This document shows, one piece after another, positions 17,290 to 25,777 of a DNA stretch of 31,192 nt. The notes below the pieces were generated by a model that was not told the origin of the DNA, did not search any database, and saw nothing but the letters and a program-made list of their open reading frames with translations. The stretch comes from a virus: positions 1 to 31,192 of the IMG/VR virus record IMGVR_UViG_3300037042_002661. The stretch is one strand, 5' to 3'. Within the stretch, counting starts at the first letter, position 1, and each line of letters opens with the position of its first letter. The translations under genes were made by a program, and so were the position numbers.

Positions 17290-18207
17290 TTATATACTAC
17301 CATGAATTATTTTAACAATACCGTTAGGGTCAATTACACCGGCATTAGCACTTAATGTACCATCTACTAACCATGAACGTTTGTCAGGTACGTAATTAAC
17401 TGCAACTTTAGGATCTGTACCCATAGCAAGACCCGCAGACTCCATATGGAATGCAAAATTAGTTTTACCGTTTGCTCCAGAAACATACACTGAGTCAGGT
17501 AATCCACCCTCAGGACGTTGTCCAATTGATATAATCTTAAATCCTAAGAACATATCAACCATTCCATTGGTTAATGGTCTAACAGTATTTGTAAGAATAC
17601 TTGTAACTGATGTATCTTGTAACATTGCATCAATACTTTCAGGAGTTAAGGCTAATACTCTACCATCTGATGGAACACCTAAACTATTCATTAATGATGC
17701 AGCTTTTCTAATTGCAGCAACAGAGAATGGAACTCTATCAGCAGCAGTTGGGAGAGTAGCAGATGTTGGGAATGTACCATCACCTTTAATTACTGCCATA
17801 TTTGGAGCATCAACTGTAGGTTTAGTATTTACACCAACAACTGCATTAAACATATTAATAATAATTTGATCTATAATACGACCTAATGCTCCACCAATTG
17901 ACTTAGACAAGTAACTAATTTCATCGAATGTTATTTTATCTTTATCAAATATTGTTGAATAATCAGCTGATGCCCAGTTTTGTAATACTACTTGAATTTT
18001 ATTATATGCAGTATTATTTGGTATTACTGACTCGCCATTAGATACTTGGCGTGCCATATTGTAACCACCCTTAATGAACTCATAAGTTCCAGCAGTAATA
18101 CCTGATTGTTTTCTAATTACTGCACCTAATTTTGCTTCATCTAAATAAATTGGCTTAATTAGGTTAGTCATCTGCGTTGCGTAAACATTTGAAATATTAA
18201 TTGACAT
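17290..18207 (-). CDS. Major capsid protein
   Basis: A 305-residue protein with features of podovirus coat proteins: N-terminal SNVYATQMTNLIKPIYLDE, then AGTYEFIKGG, a long helix around IFDKDKITFDEISYLSKSIG (compare the spine helix), and a C-terminal VYVSGANGKTNFAFHME. Its place in the virion cluster, a strong AAGGA site and a private promoter fit a highly expressed protein. HK97 fold is expected but inferred. A 143-bp gap separates it from the fibre gene, so it can be expressed above its neighbours. Confidence 0.8.
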   Translation of the reverse strand: MSINISNVYATQMTNLIKPIYLDEAKLGAVIRKQSGITAGTYEFIKGGYNMARQVSNGESVIPNNTAYNKIQVVLQNWASADYSTIFDKDKITFDEISYLSKSIGGALGRIIDQIIINMFNAVVGVNTKPTVDAPNMAVIKGDGTFPTSATLPTAADRVPFSVAAIRKAASLMNSLGVPSDGRVLALTPESIDAMLQDTSVTSILTNTVRPLTNGMVDMFLGFKIISIGQRPEGGLPDSVYVSGANGKTNFAFHMESAGLAMGTDPKVAVNYVPDKRSWLVDGTLSANAGVIDPNGIVKIIHGSI

Positions 18208-18336
18208 AATATAGTCCTTTTTTAAATAATTTTATTAATTTAATTACATTCATTATCAAAGGTAACTTAAATATTAATATTATTGCAGTGTCCTAATGGG
18301 TGCTATATTAACTCTTAAGGCTTTATTCTTTAACGT
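18208..18336 (-). other. Long leader of the major capsid gene
   Basis: About 129 nt of non-coding, AT-rich sequence between the promoter at 18337-18365 and the capsid ATG. It holds a 12-nt AT palindrome (aatattaatatt) and ends with a strong AAAAAAGGA ribosome site. No reading frame or GC-rich terminator is visible. A leader may stabilise a late message; that is inference. Confidence 0.4.
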
Positions 18337-18365
18337 ATTGTAACACATATCTATGATAAAGTCAA
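18337..18365 (-). promoter_or_regulatory. Sigma70-type promoter for the major capsid gene
   Basis: On the minus strand TTGACT (18360-18365), a 17-bp spacer and TACAAT (18337-18342) form a near-consensus bacterial promoter. The -35 lies inside the last codons of the tail fibre gene. It points at the capsid gene, the only gene of the late arm with a sizeable upstream gap. Confidence 0.65.
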
Positions 18366-20225
18366 TACTTTATCTTCTAAATCTTTAACTTTTTTTGATA
18401 ACTCTTGTACTGCTTTAATTAATGGTGCAATAAATTCATCATAACCTATTGATAATACATCATCACCACCTTTTACCTTATGGTCTTGATAACCACCAAA
18501 ATCAATATTAGTATCATCTATAATTTGTTTTATATCTTGAGCTATAACGCCATGGTGGTATCTTACTCGTTTTTTTGACCCATCATGAGTAATATTAGCC
18601 AATTTTGAATTTTCGATAAATTTAGACATAACATCATCATAATTTTTTTTATCTACATCATATTTAGCTTTGTCTACATCATATTTAGCTTTATCTATAT
18701 CATATTTAGCTTTGTCTATATCATAATTATCAATATTATCATATTTATTTTCTATTGGCTCTATGGGTGCAGATGGTTTATTAGGATAAGGTATTTTAGG
18801 TATTTCTGGTCTATAAAAATCACGCATATCATATTTATAATCAACCGGTATTATTTTATTAATAAAATCTAATCCAAGTATAGTATTTCTTATATCGCAC
18901 TTATCTCTTATATCTGACCTATTTGCAACAGTTCCATATACATATGTTGTAGTGTCGTCGTTTCCCAATTGTATTTGGTTGTCTCCTGTTACTTGAGCTT
19001 CGAATCCAAATCCTGAAGTGTTACTATAATTATAAAAAGAACTCCAATCTAATGCACTAACCCCAACTGCGGTGTTATTAAAACCAGATACATTACTGTT
19101 TAATGCTAGAACCCCAACTGCGGTGTTACCAAAAGCTGTATTAGTTTTTAATGCTCGAAACCCAACTGCGGTGTTACTAGAACCAGATGCTGTATTATTT
19201 TGTAATGCACTAACCCCAACTGCGGTGTTATTCACACCAATTGTATTATTTAGTAATGAAGAAGAACCAAATGCGGTGTTATCCACACCAGTTGTATTAC
19301 TTTGTAATGAAGCAGAACCAACTGCGGTGTTACCAGTTGCTGTATTATTTTGTAATGCACTAATACCAACTGCGGTGTTACTATTACCAGATATATTACT
19401 TGTTAATGCACTAGTCCCAAATGCGGTGTTACCTATACCAGTTGTATTAGTTTTTAATGCACTAGCCCCAAATGCGGTGTTATCCCCACCAGTTGTATTA
19501 TTTAGTAATGAGTTTAACCCAGATGCTGTGTTATTACTAAATAATATAGTAAATTTAGTTCTTTCAATGCTCCCATCTGGAATTGCTAATAATAGTGATT
19601 GGTCTGCCCATTTCTTAGCTGAATATCTTCCTGTTTCTACTTCTGTTGGACTATCTGCCCATTGAGATGCTTTTAATTCACTAGCACTAGCTGAATTTTT
19701 AGAATTAAGAGCACTTAAAGCACTTGCAGCAGCATTAGTTGCCTGATTAACATAATCATCAACACTAACATCAACAGAACCATCTGTTTTAAATATTAAG
19801 GCTTTATTTGACCTTGATGCAGCAACTGGTAATATAGTATTCATATCCTCTGCGTCAGCAGGATTAATAACAATACTTCTACCTAACCCATTTTGAGCCT
19901 GTTGCATCATTAATGTTAGATTATCTAATTGATTATTTAAATCTTTAGCATAGATAGGTGAATTTTGTAATAGGTCATTTGTTCTATTTATTGTAATATC
20001 TAAATAAACAATTATTGTTGAATCGCCAGTAATTCCAACTAATGGTGGGACAAAAGTTATTGTTTGATTAACTACACTATATAATGATTGTGATAATAGA
20101 CTTCCATTTACACTAACCTCAATAGTCTGTTTTTCTATATACGTAAACGTAAAATTTAAAGTATTTAATGTTTGACCTTGTGGTAGAGTTGTTTTTTCGA
20201 TTGGTGATTGTGTTGGAACAGTCAT
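18351..20225 (-). CDS. Tail fibre with YadA-like repeats and S74 chaperone domain
   Basis: A 624-residue fibre. Residues 1-110 resemble the T7 gp17 N-terminal domain that binds the tail (QNSPIYAKDLNNQLDNL). A helical linker follows (about 160-215). About ten repeats of the N-T-A-(F/V)-G-x-x-A-L type lie at about 228-394, like head repeats of trimeric adhesins. From about 435, SDIRDKCDI...LGLDFINKI and HHGVIAQDI mark a C-terminal S74 intramolecular chaperone, normally cut off just before its Ser-Asp after trimerisation. Inside S74 is an insert of about 85 residues with heptad-like YDxDKAK units. It sits between scaffold and capsid genes, an unusual place. Confidence 0.85.
   Translation of the reverse strand: MTVPTQSPIEKTTLPQGQTLNTLNFTFTYIEKQTIEVSVNGSLLSQSLYSVVNQTITFVPPLVGITGDSTIIVYLDITINRTNDLLQNSPIYAKDLNNQLDNLTLMMQQAQNGLGRSIVINPADAEDMNTILPVAASRSNKALIFKTDGSVDVSVDDYVNQATNAAASALSALNSKNSASASELKASQWADSPTEVETGRYSAKKWADQSLLLAIPDGSIERTKFTILFSNNTASGLNSLLNNTTGGDNTAFGASALKTNTTGIGNTAFGTSALTSNISGNSNTAVGISALQNNTATGNTAVGSASLQSNTTGVDNTAFGSSSLLNNTIGVNNTAVGVSALQNNTASGSSNTAVGFRALKTNTAFGNTAVGVLALNSNVSGFNNTAVGVSALDWSSFYNYSNTSGFGFEAQVTGDNQIQLGNDDTTTYVYGTVANRSDIRDKCDIRNTILGLDFINKIIPVDYKYDMRDFYRPEIPKIPYPNKPSAPIEPIENKYDNIDNYDIDKAKYDIDKAKYDVDKAKYDVDKKNYDDVMSKFIENSKLANITHDGSKKRVRYHHGVIAQDIKQIIDDTNIDFGGYQDHKVKGGDDVLSIGYDEFIAPLIKAVQELSKKVKDLEDKVLTLS
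18650..18725 (-). repeat. Tandem 21-bp repeats in the S74 insert
   Basis: Roughly four 21-bp units encode YDIDKAK, YDIDKAK, YDVDKAK and YDVDKKN. The seven-residue period and alternating charge suggest a helical hairpin or coiled coil extruding from the chaperone domain. DNA identity between units is high, so the expansion looks recent. Confidence 0.85.
19046..19543 (-). repeat. About ten imperfect repeats of roughly 40-70 bp in the fibre gene
   Basis: On the plus strand the phrase ctgcggtgtta or a close variant recurs about every 40-70 bp. In the fibre frame each encodes N-T-A-(F/V)-G. The units vary in length by whole codons (for example 14 to 22 residues) and keep the frame. This is a coding adhesin-type repeat, not a CRISPR array. 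Confidence 0.9.
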
Positions 20226-20228
20226 TTT

Positions 20229-20981
20229 TTATACCCCATAATGTTTTTTATATAATTCATTTATTCTATTAAAATATGAATTATCTGTTTTATATCGTTC
20301 ACTTTGAATTGCTTTTTCTAATTGCACATGAATATTATCAACTACATCAATTGACATTTCATTATTTATACTTGGGGTAACTGGTTGTGATTGTTTTAAT
20401 GACTCATTATTTAAACCTCGTAATTTTTCTAATAATTTTATTCCATCTGCAGTAGATGCAATTTGTTTTAATAATGGTAATTCATTTTCAGAAAAATTAT
20501 TATCTGCCCATGTCTTTACTCCTTTAATAATTTCACTAGCATTAACACCAAGTTTATTATATTCTGTAATTTGTTTGGCTTTATCTGTAGCATTAAACGT
20601 TGAATTTATTTCATCATTATATGACTTATAAGTATTAAATAGTTTTTTAAATCCATCATTAGACATATTAAGGTCTTTAGCTACATTTGAAACTCTATTA
20701 TATAATTCATCAGGAGTAAACCCCTCTATTTCAAGATTATATTTTTCTGGTGCACCTTGAAATGTTCCGAGTTTTTTCTCTAATTCTTTATATGCTTTTG
20801 CTTGCTGTTCTACAGTTTTATATTTTTTATTATTAAACCATTCAGGAACCTCTTTATTTTGAGCTGGAACATTATCAGCTAGCCAATAACTAACATCTTG
20901 GCTAACATTATTATCTATTAAATTGTTATTAGGAGTTGTTTCAATAGGGGCATCAACCGTATCTATTAAATTATTTTCCAT
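20229..20981 (-). CDS. Capsid scaffolding protein
   Basis: A 250-residue, acidic, helical protein with an Asn/Asp-rich start, the segment VPEWFNNKKYKTVEQQAKAY at about 45-64, and FQGAPEKYNL at about 74-83. These two patterns are typical of podovirus capsid assembly scaffolds (T7 gp9, 307 residues). The C-terminus ends in a helix with basic residues, expected to contact the coat protein. It starts directly after the preceding stop. Normally this gene precedes the capsid gene; here a fibre gene intervenes. Confidence 0.8.
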   Translation of the reverse strand: MENNLIDTVDAPIETTPNNNLIDNNVSQDVSYWLADNVPAQNKEVPEWFNNKKYKTVEQQAKAYKELEKKLGTFQGAPEKYNLEIEGFTPDELYNRVSNVAKDLNMSNDGFKKLFNTYKSYNDEINSTFNATDKAKQITEYNKLGVNASEIIKGVKTWADNNFSENELPLLKQIASTADGIKLLEKLRGLNNESLKQSQPVTPSINNEMSIDVVDNIHVQLEKAIQSERYKTDNSYFNRINELYKKHYGV

Positions 20982-21185
20982 TTATATTGTTCCTTTTGAA
21001 AAGTTATATAATAATCGTGCTAAATCTGTTTTACCAGTAAAATAATATAAATCATTAGAATTTATATCTTTAATATGTGGTGAAGATGCAATATAATTTG
21101 CTAATAACCAATCAATAAATGTTTTACCGTCTATTGTATTAAATAATCTATATGATATTTCTTGAATTAATTTATTATCAATCAT
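20982..21185 (-). CDS. Small Bbp19-like protein between portal and scaffold
   Basis: A 67-residue protein with the pattern GKTFIDWLLANY...SNDLYYFTGKTDLARLLYNF. It resembles small podovirus proteins found between portal and scaffold genes (Bbp19 of Bordetella phage BPP-1 comes to mind). The match is by eye. The start overlaps the portal stop as ATGA. Confidence 0.5.
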   Translation of the reverse strand: MIDNKLIQEISYRLFNTIDGKTFIDWLLANYIASSPHIKDINSNDLYYFTGKTDLARLLYNFSKGTI

Positions 21186-22735
21186 TGTGAAATCCCCGGT
21201 AAATTAGTATTAATTGGTGCACCAGCTAATGAAGTGTTTTGATTATTAAATGTTTGTTGTTGTTTAATTTGGTTCATTGCTATTTGTTGTTGCATTTTCA
21301 TAGATTGTGTTACCTCTGCTGTTGTTCTAAATAATGATAAATCAGCCCCAAGTTGTTCAGCAATATAGGTAGGTAGTCTTGATACATCAAGACTTGTCAT
21401 AATTGCCTGATTTGCATTACTACCAGATATTTGAGCAATAGCTTGAATACTTTGCATTAACTTAGTAAAGTTTGATTGTTTTTGCATATTAGTAACCGAT
21501 GATTGATAACTTATTTTTATACCCTTTGGCAATTTAGGTATTAACCCAAGTGTAGTTAGTATCTCAATACTTTTATTTATCATTGGTTCTAATAGCTCTC
21601 TTTGTAATCTACCCTCTGCAGAACCAAGTACATTAGCTGCTAATTGCATACGTGATGATACTTCAGTTGCTGTTTGTATACCTTGACCTACACCACCAAG
21701 CGGATTAATTAACATTGCCTCATCTAATTGTTGATTAAATGCTTGTACTTGTTGTATACCAAAAGGCAAATTACCAGTAAATGGTAAACTAGTAATTGGG
21801 TTTGTAATACCTTGTTGTTGTTTAACTGTAATTATACTATTTGGACTAAAATCTATATTAGATGGATTAATTAAAGAACCTGAATAAACAATTGTTGGGG
21901 GCGCAATAACACGTTGTGATGCTGTTAAAATATCCTCCATCATTAAATTAGCTGTTTTAATATCAGAAATCATATCAGCTAATATACCTCTACCGCGCAT
22001 TTCAGTAGATAACTTCGTCCATCTAAATACACTAAATGGATTACAAGCATATGTTCTATCTAAATAAATATTATGGTTGCCTTTATCTATAATCATATAG
22101 TGATATTTTTTTTCATCTTCATCATATACTGTACATACAATCAAATTTAACGTTTTACATTCTTCATTAAAAGTAGCATCAGGATATAAATATTTAGCAT
22201 CATCATAATCAATGCTATCAACATCTTGGAATACATTATTAAGTACTCCGTTTGAACTTTCATATACTGCTAATTTAGACATATCAAGACTAGTAAATGC
22301 TAATGGATTATCATTATCACCAGAATATTTACATATTACACCACCCATTCCTGCCGCTAAATCAATAAATGCCTCATGGCATGCAATAAAATAATTACTG
22401 CGTTCTATATATTCAAATATAATGTCTGATATAGGTGCTACCTCTTTATTAAATGCCTCTTGGTCGTCTTGACTAAGTATTTTATTAGATTGTAGATTAA
22501 AGAATTTAAGACCAGCAGGCATCATTAAACTAAGGATATTAGATGCAAAATGTTTCGTCGCAAGAACAGGATGAGAATTATATATTATTTGAGTATTTTC
22601 AGCACCTTGATTTTGATTAACCCATGAATTACGAGAGGGAATACAATAAGTATAAATCTCAGTCATCAATCCACGAAAAGTAAATAATTCAGATTTTCCT
22701 TTATTATATTTTTCAATTACTTTTTGAATATCCAT
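21182..22735 (-). CDS. Portal (head-to-tail connector) protein
   Basis: A 517-residue protein, close to T7 gp8 (536 residues). Typical elements are an N-terminal TYCIPSRN, KHFASNILSLMMPAG at about 60-74, a GRGILADMISDIKTANLM helix near the middle, PLGGVGQGIQTATEVSSRM and a Gln-rich C-terminus. Twelve copies form the ring through which DNA enters and leaves. The start overlaps the stop of the 47-residue gene upstream by one base. Confidence 0.88.
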   Translation of the reverse strand: MDIQKVIEKYNKGKSELFTFRGLMTEIYTYCIPSRNSWVNQNQGAENTQIIYNSHPVLATKHFASNILSLMMPAGLKFFNLQSNKILSQDDQEAFNKEVAPISDIIFEYIERSNYFIACHEAFIDLAAGMGGVICKYSGDNDNPLAFTSLDMSKLAVYESSNGVLNNVFQDVDSIDYDDAKYLYPDATFNEECKTLNLIVCTVYDEDEKKYHYMIIDKGNHNIYLDRTYACNPFSVFRWTKLSTEMRGRGILADMISDIKTANLMMEDILTASQRVIAPPTIVYSGSLINPSNIDFSPNSIITVKQQQGITNPITSLPFTGNLPFGIQQVQAFNQQLDEAMLINPLGGVGQGIQTATEVSSRMQLAANVLGSAEGRLQRELLEPMINKSIEILTTLGLIPKLPKGIKISYQSSVTNMQKQSNFTKLMQSIQAIAQISGSNANQAIMTSLDVSRLPTYIAEQLGADLSLFRTTAEVTQSMKMQQQIAMNQIKQQQTFNNQNTSLAGAPINTNLPGISQ

Positions 22736-22878
22736 TATTTTACTTTTTTAAGTTTAGGATTATTTTTTTTAGCTGTTATAGATGCATTGCGTGTTACTTT
22801 GGCTAAAATATTACCCGCATTTTTCATTGGAATATTTTCTTTACTAGCTATTTTTTTTTGTACAGTTTTAAATCCCAT
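22735..22878 (-). CDS. Small basic phage protein (47 aa)
   Basis: A 47-residue, Lys-rich protein (GFKTVQKKIASKENI, then AGNILAKVTRNASITAKK, ending NPKLKKVK). It starts behind a good AAGGA site and its stop overlaps the portal start (TAATG). Short proteins of this pattern are frequent in tailed phages near portal and terminase genes, from memory. Function unknown; DNA or RNA binding is plausible from charge. Confidence 0.7.
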   Translation of the reverse strand: MGFKTVQKKIASKENIPMKNAGNILAKVTRNASITAKKNNPKLKKVK

Positions 22879-22890
22879 GATATTATCCTT

Positions 22891-23130
22891 TTATCCAAGA
22901 GTTGATTGGTTAGTATTTAATGCACCATCTAAATGATCATCTAATAAAGATCCACCGCTACGTCTACGTAATGCATTAATTTGATTGGTATCTGCACGAC
23001 CCTGTTCTTTTACCTTTTGGGCATTTACCTCCTCCTTGTTTTTGGCGATTTCATCCCGTTGCATGTCCATATCACGATTACGATCGCCTTGAGCTTGAGC
23101 ATCCCCAAACATTGAACTAACATTAGCCAT
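22891..23130 (-). CDS. Small hydrophilic protein between terminase and portal
   Basis: A 79-residue, highly charged protein (AQGDRNRDMDMQRDEIAKNKEE, about 11-32), predicted mostly disordered or helical. The ATG at 23130 is chosen over 23148 because AAAGGAA stands just before it and it removes the overlap with the terminase gene. Position suggests a packaging or head-assembly accessory. No family recognised. Confidence 0.6.
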   Translation of the reverse strand: MANVSSMFGDAQAQGDRNRDMDMQRDEIAKNKEEVNAQKVKEQGRADTNQINALRRRSGGSLLDDHLDGALNTNQSTLG

Positions 23131-23131
23131 T

Positions 23132-24379
23132 TTATTTCCTTTTAACATTATAATAATTTGAATATTCTACATCATTATCATTATCATAAACACCAAGGGC
23201 TAGATAACGAAGTGCATCAGCCATATGCGAATTTCCATCATGTTTCGGTTTATCAGAATTAGCATCAGTAACATATGCTTTAATCCGTTCTATCGCTAGC
23301 GTATCAGTATTAAAAAATATCTTATGCCATTTACGCCTAACTAACTCTATACCATCCATTATACCACATCTTGTAATTAATTTAGTATTAATATTATTAT
23401 CTTGTAAAAAAGAAAGTCTCGACCTACCGGTAATATAATCACGTTGTGAAGTATCATGAGGTACTAACCACTGTGATACTGTAAAGTTATTATCCTCTTG
23501 AAATTTATTAATAAAGTATAGTGTATCTTCCAAAGATTGGTTATAGTATTCGATAGAATAGATTATATTAATATCTTGTTCGTATGTTACTTGAGCTATA
23601 ATAATAGAAGTAGCATCACGTTGTCCAAGGTCAATAGATAATATATATTCCATATTATTATCAATATTAATATGTTTAATATTTGGTTGTGAGTAAATAG
23701 CATTTTGAAATGGTGACTCGTAAGAAGTCATAAACTCTTGTTGTTTTAAGTTTTCATCCATAGGAATATCGTCATATTCTTTCTGAGTCATAATACCAAG
23801 AGATAAAACATTTTCATGTACAACATGCCAATCGGGATTATCTTTAAATCTTTGGTGCAGGTCATAGAAATGATTTTTACCACGAGGTGTAGAGCTAATA
23901 ATAAAATTACCACGAGCATAGTTTACCATAGGATAAAGTCTATCGAATGCATCAGGTTTACCAAGTGCATATTCATCTAAAGCAACAACACGAGGAGATG
24001 CGCCGATAAAGTTATCTACATTATCAGAGCTAGACAATTTAAGATTAGAGCCAAAAGGATATTCAAGAGAAAGTCTCGACTCAATAAATTTAGCATTAGA
24101 AGTTTGAATAAGTTTGCGTCCATCATCAAGAATATTTTCCACATAAATGGTACGGCATTGAGATACAAGAGGGGCAAAAATAGCAGCTTGACATGGTTTA
24201 CCAGTTTGGACATAATATTTATTAATAAGATAATTTTGCAACCAGAAAAGCAAAGTAGACTTCCCACTACGTCTAGGCAACACCATAAATAAATGTTTTT
24301 TAGTTCCATCAAGAATAGGTTTAATAATATTTAGTTGATATTGTCTAAGCATTGAGCCATTAATAATATATTTAGCCAT
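23132..24379 (-). CDS. terL: Terminase large subunit
   Basis: A 415-residue packaging ATPase/nuclease. The ATPase domain shows Walker A PRRSGKST (35-42), Walker B VVALDE (131-136) and coupling motif SSTPRG (162-167). The RNase H-like nuclease shows SIDLGQRD with Asp 250, PHD with Asp 309, and HMADALRYLAL with Asp 388. It cuts concatemers and drives DNA into the prohead with the portal. It starts on the last base of the small subunit stop and lacks its own ribosome site, so translation is coupled. Confidence 0.93.
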   Translation of the reverse strand: MAKYIINGSMLRQYQLNIIKPILDGTKKHLFMVLPRRSGKSTLLFWLQNYLINKYYVQTGKPCQAAIFAPLVSQCRTIYVENILDDGRKLIQTSNAKFIESRLSLEYPFGSNLKLSSSDNVDNFIGASPRVVALDEYALGKPDAFDRLYPMVNYARGNFIISSTPRGKNHFYDLHQRFKDNPDWHVVHENVLSLGIMTQKEYDDIPMDENLKQQEFMTSYESPFQNAIYSQPNIKHINIDNNMEYILSIDLGQRDATSIIIAQVTYEQDINIIYSIEYYNQSLEDTLYFINKFQEDNNFTVSQWLVPHDTSQRDYITGRSRLSFLQDNNINTKLITRCGIMDGIELVRRKWHKIFFNTDTLAIERIKAYVTDANSDKPKHDGNSHMADALRYLALGVYDNDNDVEYSNYYNVKRK

Positions 24380-24972
24380 TAAATAGCAACAGTCACATCA
24401 ATAATATTTTCCATTTTATCATCTTTATCTTTATTTTTGGCAATATCTGTTTGTATCCTAAGCATATTAATATGTCCAATATCTAAATTACCCTTATCAT
24501 TGCGAGCAATATCTTTAATCCCCATACGTAATACCTGAGTATGTTTATCATCATTTCTCATCTCGCGTGCTGTTTTCAATAAGTCTTTTAATTGCTTATT
24601 CTTATGCATAACAGATACCAATACACCAATATCAACACCAATATTAGCAGCTATCTCTTCCCATGTTTTCCTCTGTGTAACATAACTAATCAACTGATTA
24701 ATAACATCCTGTGGCAATTCATTACTGCCAATATCCAATAATCTACCAACATCAGTATTCAAACTTTTAGCTATCAATGGTAATAATGGGCTATTAGCAC
24801 CAGTGTCATTATACCATTCACCAATAGTTTGATAACCACTAAATACCAATGATACAGAATGGGGAATACCAATATTAATACAATCTATATAATTACGCAT
24901 CCTCTCACTGTAATACTTTTCCGTGTCTAATTCTATCGGCGTTGTATTTCTACGTTTCCTTACTATGCTCAT
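24379..24972 (-). CDS. terS: Terminase small subunit
   Basis: A 197-residue, mostly helical protein directly before the large subunit. N-terminal helices (ERMRNYIDCINIGIPHSVSL, then FSGYQTIGEWYNDTG) form a candidate helix-turn-helix, followed by central helices and a charged C-terminal region that would contact the large subunit. The call depends partly on position. A good AAGGA ribosome site and an extended -10 promoter precede it, so this is the first gene of the late arm. Confidence 0.75.
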   Translation of the reverse strand: MSIVRKRRNTTPIELDTEKYYSERMRNYIDCINIGIPHSVSLVFSGYQTIGEWYNDTGANSPLLPLIAKSLNTDVGRLLDIGSNELPQDVINQLISYVTQRKTWEEIAANIGVDIGVLVSVMHKNKQLKDLLKTAREMRNDDKHTQVLRMGIKDIARNDKGNLDIGHINMLRIQTDIAKNKDKDDKMENIIDVTVAI

Positions 24973-25015
24973 TATATATCCTTATGAATTTTTACCAACA
25001 AATCATGCTTACCAT

Positions 25016-25024
25016 ATTATACCA
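25016..25024 (-). promoter_or_regulatory. Extended -10 promoter for the terminase/late arm
   Basis: On the minus strand TGGTATAAT provides an extended -10 (TG-N-TATAAT). The -35 region is A-rich without a clear hexamer, as tolerated by extended -10 promoters. A start near 25009 would give a leader of under 40 nt before the small terminase ATG. Confidence 0.5.
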
Positions 25025-25154
25025 TCTCTTGCTGTTTTTTTTGGGTGTTTTTTTTTATATATTTTATGGTGATCTGATATAAATAATAAATTAATTAATT
25101 TGGGTGCCCCCCCTGTGTGTCCTATGAAAATAAAAAAAATAAAAAAAATAATAC

Positions 25155-25184
25155 TTGACAAATGTTATCAAAGTGTGTTATACG
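25155..25184 (+). promoter_or_regulatory. Near-consensus rightward sigma70 promoter
   Basis: TTGACA (25155-25160), then TTATAC at 17 bp or TATACG at 18 bp. A second TATA-rich stretch follows at 25190-25200. It faces the early genes but lies almost 860 bp before the first clear gene, so its transcript would carry a long leader or be a separate RNA. Confidence 0.6.
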
Positions 25185-25424
25185 CGCGTTATATATAATA
25201 GTGAATTGTATTTATAAAACTATTTAAAAACCTCATAAAAGTTTTATACTTTTATCTATTTTTAATATATTAATTAAATACCGTTTAAATCGATTTTAAG
25301 CGCTTAGTTTAAATTTGGCTATGTTACTATGTAATTTTAATTTACCCCATCCCTATGCCTCTTAAATGGCTTGTAATTAATATAATTTTTAATATTTCTA
25401 ATTTTAATGTCCTTTTTTAAAAAA

Positions 25425-25454
25425 ATGCCCTGAAAACTTTAGTTTTCATGCCCT
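25425..25454. repeat. Hairpin flanked by direct repeats
   Basis: tgaaaac (25431-25437) and gttttca (25442-25448) form a perfect 7-bp stem with a 4-nt loop. The hairpin lies between two copies of atgccct (25425-25431 and 25448-25454), which share its outer bases. Confidence 0.5.
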
Positions 25455-25494
25455 TTAAAGCATATTTGCATAAGAATACAAATCCTCCAAAAGC

Positions 25495-25530
25495 ATTGGG
25501 AGAGTAATAAAGTGCAAATCTCATCCCAAT
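25495..25530. repeat. Stem attggga/tcccaat
   Basis: attggga (25495-25501) pairs with tcccaat (25524-25530). Three further pairs (gag 502-504 with ctc 520-522) are possible past a one-base bulge. The loop contains tgcaaa. RNA structure or protein site are both possible. Confidence 0.4.
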
Positions 25531-25560
25531 CAAAAGTGTTCAGGAATATATGTTAACTTT

Positions 25561-25611
25561 TAACAATTTTTAAATCTTAATAAGAATTTGCAACGATTTC
25601 CAAAATTGTTA
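25561..25611. repeat. Long hairpin: 10-bp outer and 5-bp inner stem
   Basis: taacaatttt (25561-25570) is the exact complement of aaaattgtta (25602-25611). Inside, aaatc (25572-25576) pairs with gattt (25595-25599) across a small asymmetric internal loop. The apical loop contains TTTGCA (25587-25592). Just upstream tgttaa/ttaaca (25551-25565) forms another dyad that overlaps and would compete with it. Confidence 0.55.
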
Positions 25612-25633
25612 CCAGTGCTCAGCACTATATAAA
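25606..25633 (+). promoter_or_regulatory. Promoter candidate with a dyad in its spacer
   Basis: TTGTTA (25606-25611) and TATAAA (25628-25633) are 16 bp apart. The spacer contains agtgctcagcact (25614-25626), two 5-bp perfect arms round a 3-base centre, an operator-like position. Hexamers are only fair, so this is tentative. Confidence 0.35.
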
Positions 25634-25777
25634 AACTTTATAATACGAAAGCGAGTTATTTAGAATAGATTCAAGGAATGCTATAAAACAAACCTATGTA
25701 AAATTAACACAAGAAAAGAAAAGAAGCAAATAATTTAAACAAAGTTCACATATAAAACAATAACTTAAAAAATACAC

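Noticed and set aside
19046-19543. Regular repeats resembling a CRISPR array
   Set aside because: Units vary in length by whole codons and encode the N-T-A-x-G adhesin repeats of the fibre; no Cas genes and no constant spacer length.
19072-19665. Plus-strand frame of 197 codons opposite the fibre gene
   Set aside because: It only mirrors the fibre repeats, lacks a ribosome site and is on the wrong strand of a uniform late operon.
15906-20225. Diversity-generating retroelement acting on fibre or collar genes
   Set aside because: No reverse transcriptase and no template/variable repeat pair with adenine-biased differences seen.
25124-25198. Plus-strand 24-codon Lys/Ile frame
   Set aside because: Arises from an A-rich tract overlapping the promoter; no ribosome site.
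25417-25524. Minus-strand 35-codon frame in the control region
   Set aside because: No spaced ribosome site and no conserved feature; it runs through dyads better explained as regulatory DNA.
25640-25700. tRNA-like stretch (gattcaaggaatgc)
   Set aside because: No T-stem pairing, acceptor stem or anticodon arm can be built around it.
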